A stretch of 16,312 nt of DNA from Bacillota bacterium. Lineage in GTDB: Bacteria; Bacillota; Clostridia; Peptostreptococcales; Anaerovoracaceae. A program made the position numbers and the translations under genes. The notes below the pieces were generated by a model. The model did no database searches. It had not been told where the DNA came from and worked only from the letters and a program-made list of their open reading frames with translations. The stretch spans positions 1 to 16,312 of the forward strand of contig JAFWVZ010000218.1 of NCBI GenBank assembly GCA_017523605.1, written 5' to 3'. Position 1 is the first letter of the stretch. Every line of letters starts with the position of its first letter. Below, one piece after another: positions 12,893-16,312 of this stretch.

Positions 12893-14302
12893 TTAGAACT
12901 CCAGGCTCTTCTCTATGAAGGACTTAAGATCTTCTATCTTTACGCGCTCCTGCTTCATGGTGTCGCGGTCGCGTACCGTTACGCAGCCGTCGGTCTCCGT
13001 ATCGAAGTCCACGGTGATGCAGAACGGAGTTCCTATCTCGTCCTCTCTTCTGTAGCGCTTGCCTATGCTTCCGGATGCGTCATAGTCCACCATGAAATGC
13101 TTGGACAGCTCTGCGTAGATCTCCTCGGCCTTGGCGTTCTGGTTCTTGGTGAGCGGCATGATGGCAGCCTTAAACGGAGCCAGCGCCGGATGGAAGTGCA
13201 TTACGACACGGGTGTCGGTCTTTCCGTCCTCGGAGGTAAGAGTTTCTTCCTCGTAAGCATCGCAAAGGAACGCAAGGGTAACTCTGTCTGCGCCGAGGGA
13301 AGGCTCTATTACGTAAGGAATGTAGCGCTTCTTGGGATCTATCGGATCTATGTAGAGCATGCTCTGTCCGGAGCAGTTCTGGTGCTGGGTAAGGTCGTAA
13401 TCGGTACGGTCCGCAATGCCCCAGAGCTCGCCCCAGCCGAACGGGAACAGATACTCAAAGTCCGTGGTAGCCTTGCTGTAGAAGGACAGCTCTTCCTGGG
13501 AGTGGTCGCGAAGGCGCAGCTTCTCCATGTTCATGCCGAGGCACTCCAGGAACTTGCGGCAGTATTCCTTCCAGTAAGCGAACCACTCGAGGTCCGTATC
13601 CGGCTCGCAGAAGAACTCAAGCTCCATCTGCTCGAACTCGCGGATCCGGAAGATGAAGTTGCCCGGGGTGATCTCGTTTCTGAACGATTTACCTATCTGG
13701 GCTATTCCGAACGGGACCTTCTTGCGGCTGGTCCTCTGAACGTTCTTAAAGTTTACGAATATTCCCTGAGCGGTCTCGGGACGAAGGTATATCTCTGCCT
13801 TCTTGTCTTCGGTAACGCCCATGAAGGTCTTGAACATAAGGTTGAACTGACGGATACCGGTAAAGTTTTCCTTGCCGCAGTCCGGGCACTTGATGTGGTG
13901 ATCAGCTACGAAGGCCTCCATCCGCTCGTTGCTCCATCCGTCTACTCCGCCGTCCAGCTCTATGCCGTTCTCCTTGCAGAAATCCTCTATAAGCTTATCG
14001 GCTCTGAATCTGGAATGGCACTCCTTGCAGTCCATGAGAGGATCGGAGAATCCTCCTACGTGGCCGGAAGCCACCCAGGTCTGCGGGTTCATAAGGATGG
14101 CAGCGTCCAGTCCCACGTTGTACGGAGACTCCTGGACGAACTTCTTCCACCACGCTCTCTTGATGTTGTTCTTGAGCTCAACGCCTATGGGGCCGTAGTC
14201 CCACGCGTTTGCCAGACCGCCGTAGATCTCGGAGCCCGGATACAGGAATCCTCTGCCCTTGCAAAGAGCAACTATAGTGTCCATTGTAAATTCTTTAGCC
14301 AT
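12893..14302 (-). CDS. glyQS: Glycyl-tRNA synthetase, dimeric single-chain type
   Basis: A 469-residue class II aminoacyl-tRNA synthetase that charges tRNA-Gly. It is the alpha-2 form shared with archaea, eukaryotes and part of the Bacillota, not the alpha2-beta2 bacterial form. Visible landmarks: RGFLYPGSEIYGG (17-29), SGHVGGFSDP (79-88), a zinc-type pair C92/C95 with C139/C142, RPETAQG (174-180), motif 2 around FRNE (207-210), and motif 3 EPSLGADR (333-340). The C-terminal anticodon-binding domain contains FHPALAPFKAAIMPL and ends with YDASGSIGKRYRREDEIGTPF. The start at ATG 14302 follows AGGTGG by about 4-5 bases and lies 24 bases after the DUF4342 stop, so it is co-transcribed. No T-box is present in that short gap. 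Confidence 0.97.
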   Translation of the reverse strand: MAKEFTMDTIVALCKGRGFLYPGSEIYGGLANAWDYGPIGVELKNNIKRAWWKKFVQESPYNVGLDAAILMNPQTWVASGHVGGFSDPLMDCKECHSRFRADKLIEDFCKENGIELDGGVDGWSNERMEAFVADHHIKCPDCGKENFTGIRQFNLMFKTFMGVTEDKKAEIYLRPETAQGIFVNFKNVQRTSRKKVPFGIAQIGKSFRNEITPGNFIFRIREFEQMELEFFCEPDTDLEWFAYWKEYCRKFLECLGMNMEKLRLRDHSQEELSFYSKATTDFEYLFPFGWGELWGIADRTDYDLTQHQNCSGQSMLYIDPIDPKKRYIPYVIEPSLGADRVTLAFLCDAYEEETLTSEDGKTDTRVVMHFHPALAPFKAAIMPLTKNQNAKAEEIYAELSKHFMVDYDASGSIGKRYRREDEIGTPFCITVDFDTETDGCVTVRDRDTMKQERVKIEDLKSFIEKSLEF

Positions 14303-14326
14303 TTTTCCACCTATTTACGTAATATG

Positions 14327-15070
14327 CTATTCTGTTACTTCTGTATTATCTGCCTCTTCTGCCACAGTTCCCATGGAAGGCTCTTCCGCTCCTGCGTCTA
14401 TTCCGCCGGTCTTCTTTCCGAAACGGTCGGCAAGGTCGTCCTTCTTTTCCATGGCTGCGTTGTACAGTTCGGAGCCCTTGTCCTTAGCTGCTTCGTAGAT
14501 GACGGAACCCTTGTCCTTGGCGGCCTCGTAGAATACGGAGCCCTTCTCTTTTGCAACGTTGTAGAGCTCGGTGCCTTTTACCTTGGCGTTTGCGTAGAGC
14601 TCGGCGCCCTTGTCTATCATCTCGTCCACGACTACGCCGCCCTTTTCCTTAACGGTCTCGAACGCGGCGCTGGTCTTTTCGCTGACGTCCACGACGCTGC
14701 CGTCCTCTTTTACAAGCTCCACTCTGCACTTGGTGAACGCTGCCGCGACTGCGGACGCTACGGCGCCCCAGGGGAACAGCACGGTACCGGCTACGCCGAA
14801 GAGCACCGGCAGATTAAGGACTACTTCGTCCCCGTGATAGACTCTGAGCTTGGTAACGTTGCCCTTGCGGACCACTTCCTTAACGTTGTCCATGACCTTG
14901 TTGACGGCCTTCTTTTCTCTGGACGAGAACTCGTGATCTATGTTCTCTTCCACGTAGATTATTGCGTCCACAACGTTCCCGTTGGCAAATTCCAGAGCTT
15001 CCTTAGCTTCTTTGTAGCTTACTCCGGTACGGTCTTTTACTAATTCGATCTTTTCCAGCGTGATCTCCAT
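14327..15070 (-). CDS. DUF4342 protein with C-terminal 11-residue repeats
   Basis: A 247-residue protein. The first 45 residues (LVKDRTGVSYKEAKEALEFANGNVVDAIIYVEE) resemble a UBA-like three-helix fold, followed by the DUF4342 core (about 65-125: KLRVYHGDEVVLNLPVLFGVAGTVLFPWGAVASAVAAAF), which has a short hydrophobic stretch but no clear signal peptide. Residues 149-214 form six 11-residue units (such as EAAKDKGSVIY), reminiscent of LEA group 3 proteins and likely amphipathic helix. Function is unknown. The start is ATG 15070, 8 bases after GGGAG. ATG 15088 overlaps the recO stop (ATGA) but has no Shine-Dalgarno of its own. It sits between recO and glyQS in one operon. Confidence 0.8.
   Translation of the reverse strand: MEITLEKIELVKDRTGVSYKEAKEALEFANGNVVDAIIYVEENIDHEFSSREKKAVNKVMDNVKEVVRKGNVTKLRVYHGDEVVLNLPVLFGVAGTVLFPWGAVASAVAAAFTKCRVELVKEDGSVVDVSEKTSAAFETVKEKGGVVVDEMIDKGAELYANAKVKGTELYNVAKEKGSVFYEAAKDKGSVIYEAAKDKGSELYNAAMEKKDDLADRFGKKTGGIDAGAEEPSMGTVAEEADNTEVTE
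14429..14626 (-). repeat. Six tandem 33-base coding repeats
   Basis: Within the DUF4342 gene, six in-frame 33-base units encode DEMIDKGAELY, ANAKVKGTELY, NVAKEKGSVFY, EAAKDKGSVIY, EAAKDKGSELY and NAAMEKKDDLA. Units four and five are nearly identical; outer units are more diverged. The pattern suggests duplication of the 11-residue unit. Confidence 0.75.
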
Positions 15071-15084
15071 CGTTGTTTCTCCCT

Positions 15085-15828
15085 TCATAAAATGAGCGAT
15101 TCGCTCTTTAATCCTTCTATTCCCAGATGATAGGAATAGTGGGCCTTTACTATTTTAGTTATCCTGTTCTTGAGCGGGTCCGGGACCGAAAGCTTTTCCA
15201 GAGCCCGCAGCGGATGTGCCTGTATAAAATCGATAATCTTTATTATATCATCGCCCGCTTCAAATATCAACGGATTCAGATCGGCTGAGGGTCCGGCGCA
15301 TCCGGAGCATATCACGCCCCCGTCCGGGACCGAGATACGCGTCAGCCCGTCCGTCTTCCCGCACTTTGCGCAGGCCTTTACGTTGATGCCGCTGCCGAAC
15401 AGTTCCAGCGCCTTTATGCGGAAAGCAAGGAACAGCGTTCCGAAGTCGCTTTTGCGTTTTTCCAGCATGGACAGGTACTCGGAAAGCAGATTGTACATGC
15501 CCGGAGACTGCTGTTCGTCCTCCAGCATTCGGTCCGTTAGTTCCAGCGCTCCGGCGGCGCAGGAATACTTTTCTATGTCCTCGCCAATGGAATAATAGCT
15601 TTCGATGGTCTCGGCGCCGTTTATGCTGTAGGAATCGCGGCCTTTAAACAGCTCGTACCGCCCTCTGGTAAAAGGTCTGAGCGCCAGCGCGGTCTTGTTC
15701 TTTCCGCCTTCGGTGATGCTTGTCCCGGCGGATATCCTGCCGTATTTTTTCGTAAGCAAAACGATCATCCGCCTGCCGTAGGCGGTCTTGATCTGCCTTA
15801 TGACTATGCCTTCCGTCTCGGTTATCAT
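15085..15828 (-). CDS. recO: DNA repair protein RecO
   Basis: A 247-residue RecO, which with RecR and RecF loads RecA onto single-stranded DNA for gap repair. The N-terminus (ETEGIVIRQIKTAYGRRMIVLLTKKYGRISAGTSI) is the family's OB-fold. A zinc-binding set is seen at C153, C156, C174 and C177 (CAKC and CSGC). The C-terminal helical part, with NPLIFEAGDDIIKIIDFIQAHPLRALEKL, fits the family. Length is normal. ATG 15828 is used; the ribosome binding site is weak. It lies 34 bases after the era stop, and its own stop overlaps an in-frame ATG (15088) of the following gene. The era-recO arrangement is common in Bacillota. Confidence 0.93.
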   Translation of the reverse strand: MITETEGIVIRQIKTAYGRRMIVLLTKKYGRISAGTSITEGGKNKTALALRPFTRGRYELFKGRDSYSINGAETIESYYSIGEDIEKYSCAAGALELTDRMLEDEQQSPGMYNLLSEYLSMLEKRKSDFGTLFLAFRIKALELFGSGINVKACAKCGKTDGLTRISVPDGGVICSGCAGPSADLNPLIFEAGDDIIKIIDFIQAHPLRALEKLSVPDPLKNRITKIVKAHYSYHLGIEGLKSESLIL

Positions 15829-15862
15829 CGGTTCTTTGCTTACACGGCCGCCGCTTTACGCG

Positions 15863-16312
15863 TCAGTCCTTTTTATACCCGAAGTTGCTGATAGCAACGG
15901 ACGAGTCGCGCCAGCCTTCCTTTACTTTTACAAATAGCTCCAGATAGACCTTGGTGCCGGTAAGGGCCTCTATCTCCTGACGCGCGGCCTTGCCTATGCC
16001 TTTTATCTTGCGGCCTTCCTTGCCTATTATCATGCCTTTGTGGGACTTCTTCTCGCAGTAGATGGCTGCGTATATCCTTGTAAGGCCTTCAAGCTCCTCG
16101 TACTTTTCTATCTCTACTGCGGTGCCGTGGGGGATCTCCTCCTCCAGATAAAGCAGCAGCTTTTCGCGTACTATCTCGCTTGCCAGGAACCTCTCCGGAT
16201 GGTCCGTTACCATGTCCGGCGGGAAGAACATGGGACCTTCCTGCGCAAGCTCTTCCAGCTTTGCAAGCACCACGTCCGCGTTGACGGCCTTTACGGCGCT
16301 GGTCCCCACTAT
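15863..16312 (-). CDS. era: GTPase Era, C-terminal part (cut by window edge)
   Basis: The 5' part lies outside the window; 148 or more C-terminal residues are seen. Era is a GTPase that binds 16S rRNA during small-subunit assembly. The visible part covers the end of the G domain (VGTSAVKAVNADVVLAKLEELAQEGPMFFPPD), the linker with TDHPERFLASEIVREKLLLYLEEEIPH, and the KH domain with the RNA-binding loop IIGKEGRKIKGIG. The C-terminus ends FGYKKD, as in other Era proteins. The frame is open to the right edge; the GTG at 16309 is internal, not the start. It heads the era-recO-DUF4342-glyQS series. Confidence 0.95.
   Translation of the reverse strand: MVGTSAVKAVNADVVLAKLEELAQEGPMFFPPDMVTDHPERFLASEIVREKLLLYLEEEIPHGTAVEIEKYEELEGLTRIYAAIYCEKKSHKGMIIGKEGRKIKGIGKAARQEIEALTGTKVYLELFVKVKEGWRDSSVAISNFGYKKD

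Noticed and set aside
12887..15043. 718-codon open frame on the plus strand
   Set aside because: It runs antisense through glyQS and the DUF4342 gene, both of which have clear family motifs and ribosome binding sites; its translation has no recognisable domain.

Overview
The window looks like a chromosomal segment of an anaerobic Bacillota of the class Clostridia. The evidence is a 4-hydroxy-3-methylbut-2-enyl diphosphate reductase fused to ribosomal protein S1 (a clostridial arrangement), a single-chain dimeric glycyl-tRNA synthetase, a Gram-positive-style Tad pilus locus with a DUF5702 protein and no secretin, and AGGAGG-type ribosome binding sites on most genes. Genus cannot be fixed from the sequence. 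GC content is moderate and I saw no insertion sequence, phage gene or CRISPR array.

Layout. 1-1242: a palindromic terminator, a tRNA-like fragment, tRNA-Ser(CGA) and a diacylglycerol-kinase-family gene, all on the minus strand. 1261-3767: a metallophosphoesterase (-) and a secreted GH18 protein (+), divergently transcribed from promoters whose -35 boxes overlap. 3851-3880: a shared bidirectional terminator. 3894-6546: ispH-S1 (-) and a shikimate-kinase-like gene (+), again divergent. 6593-12646: an eight-gene Tad pilus operon on the minus strand, in the order CpaE-like, CpaF, TadB, TadC, Flp pilin, TadE, DUF5702 protein, and a TadE-like protein with a cysteine-rich C-terminus. 12811-16312: a minus-strand housekeeping operon, era (cut by the window edge), recO, a DUF4342 gene and glyQS, ended by a strong terminator.

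How the genes work together. The Tad genes would build a type IVb pilus: CpaE-like positions the machine, CpaF powers it, TadB and TadC form the membrane platform, Flp is the shaft subunit, and the three downstream membrane-anchored proteins are minor pseudopilins or cell-surface parts. No prepilin peptidase or CpaB-like gene is in the window. The other genes are housekeeping: isoprenoid synthesis and translation, recombinational repair, ribosome assembly, glycine charging and lipid phosphorylation.

Points most worth a second look: two tandem HxxxC-x22-CxxC modules in the last pilus gene; an internal Shine-Dalgarno and ATG that could make free S1 protein from the ispH-S1 gene; two plus-strand genes whose promoters sit so close to the ATG that their mRNAs should be leaderless; a shikimate-kinase-like protein lacking the FRxxE substrate motif; a long tadB/cpaF overlap with a strong ribosome binding site; a TadE whose prepilin cleavage motif lies upstream of its only plausible start; and 11-residue repeats in the DUF4342 protein.
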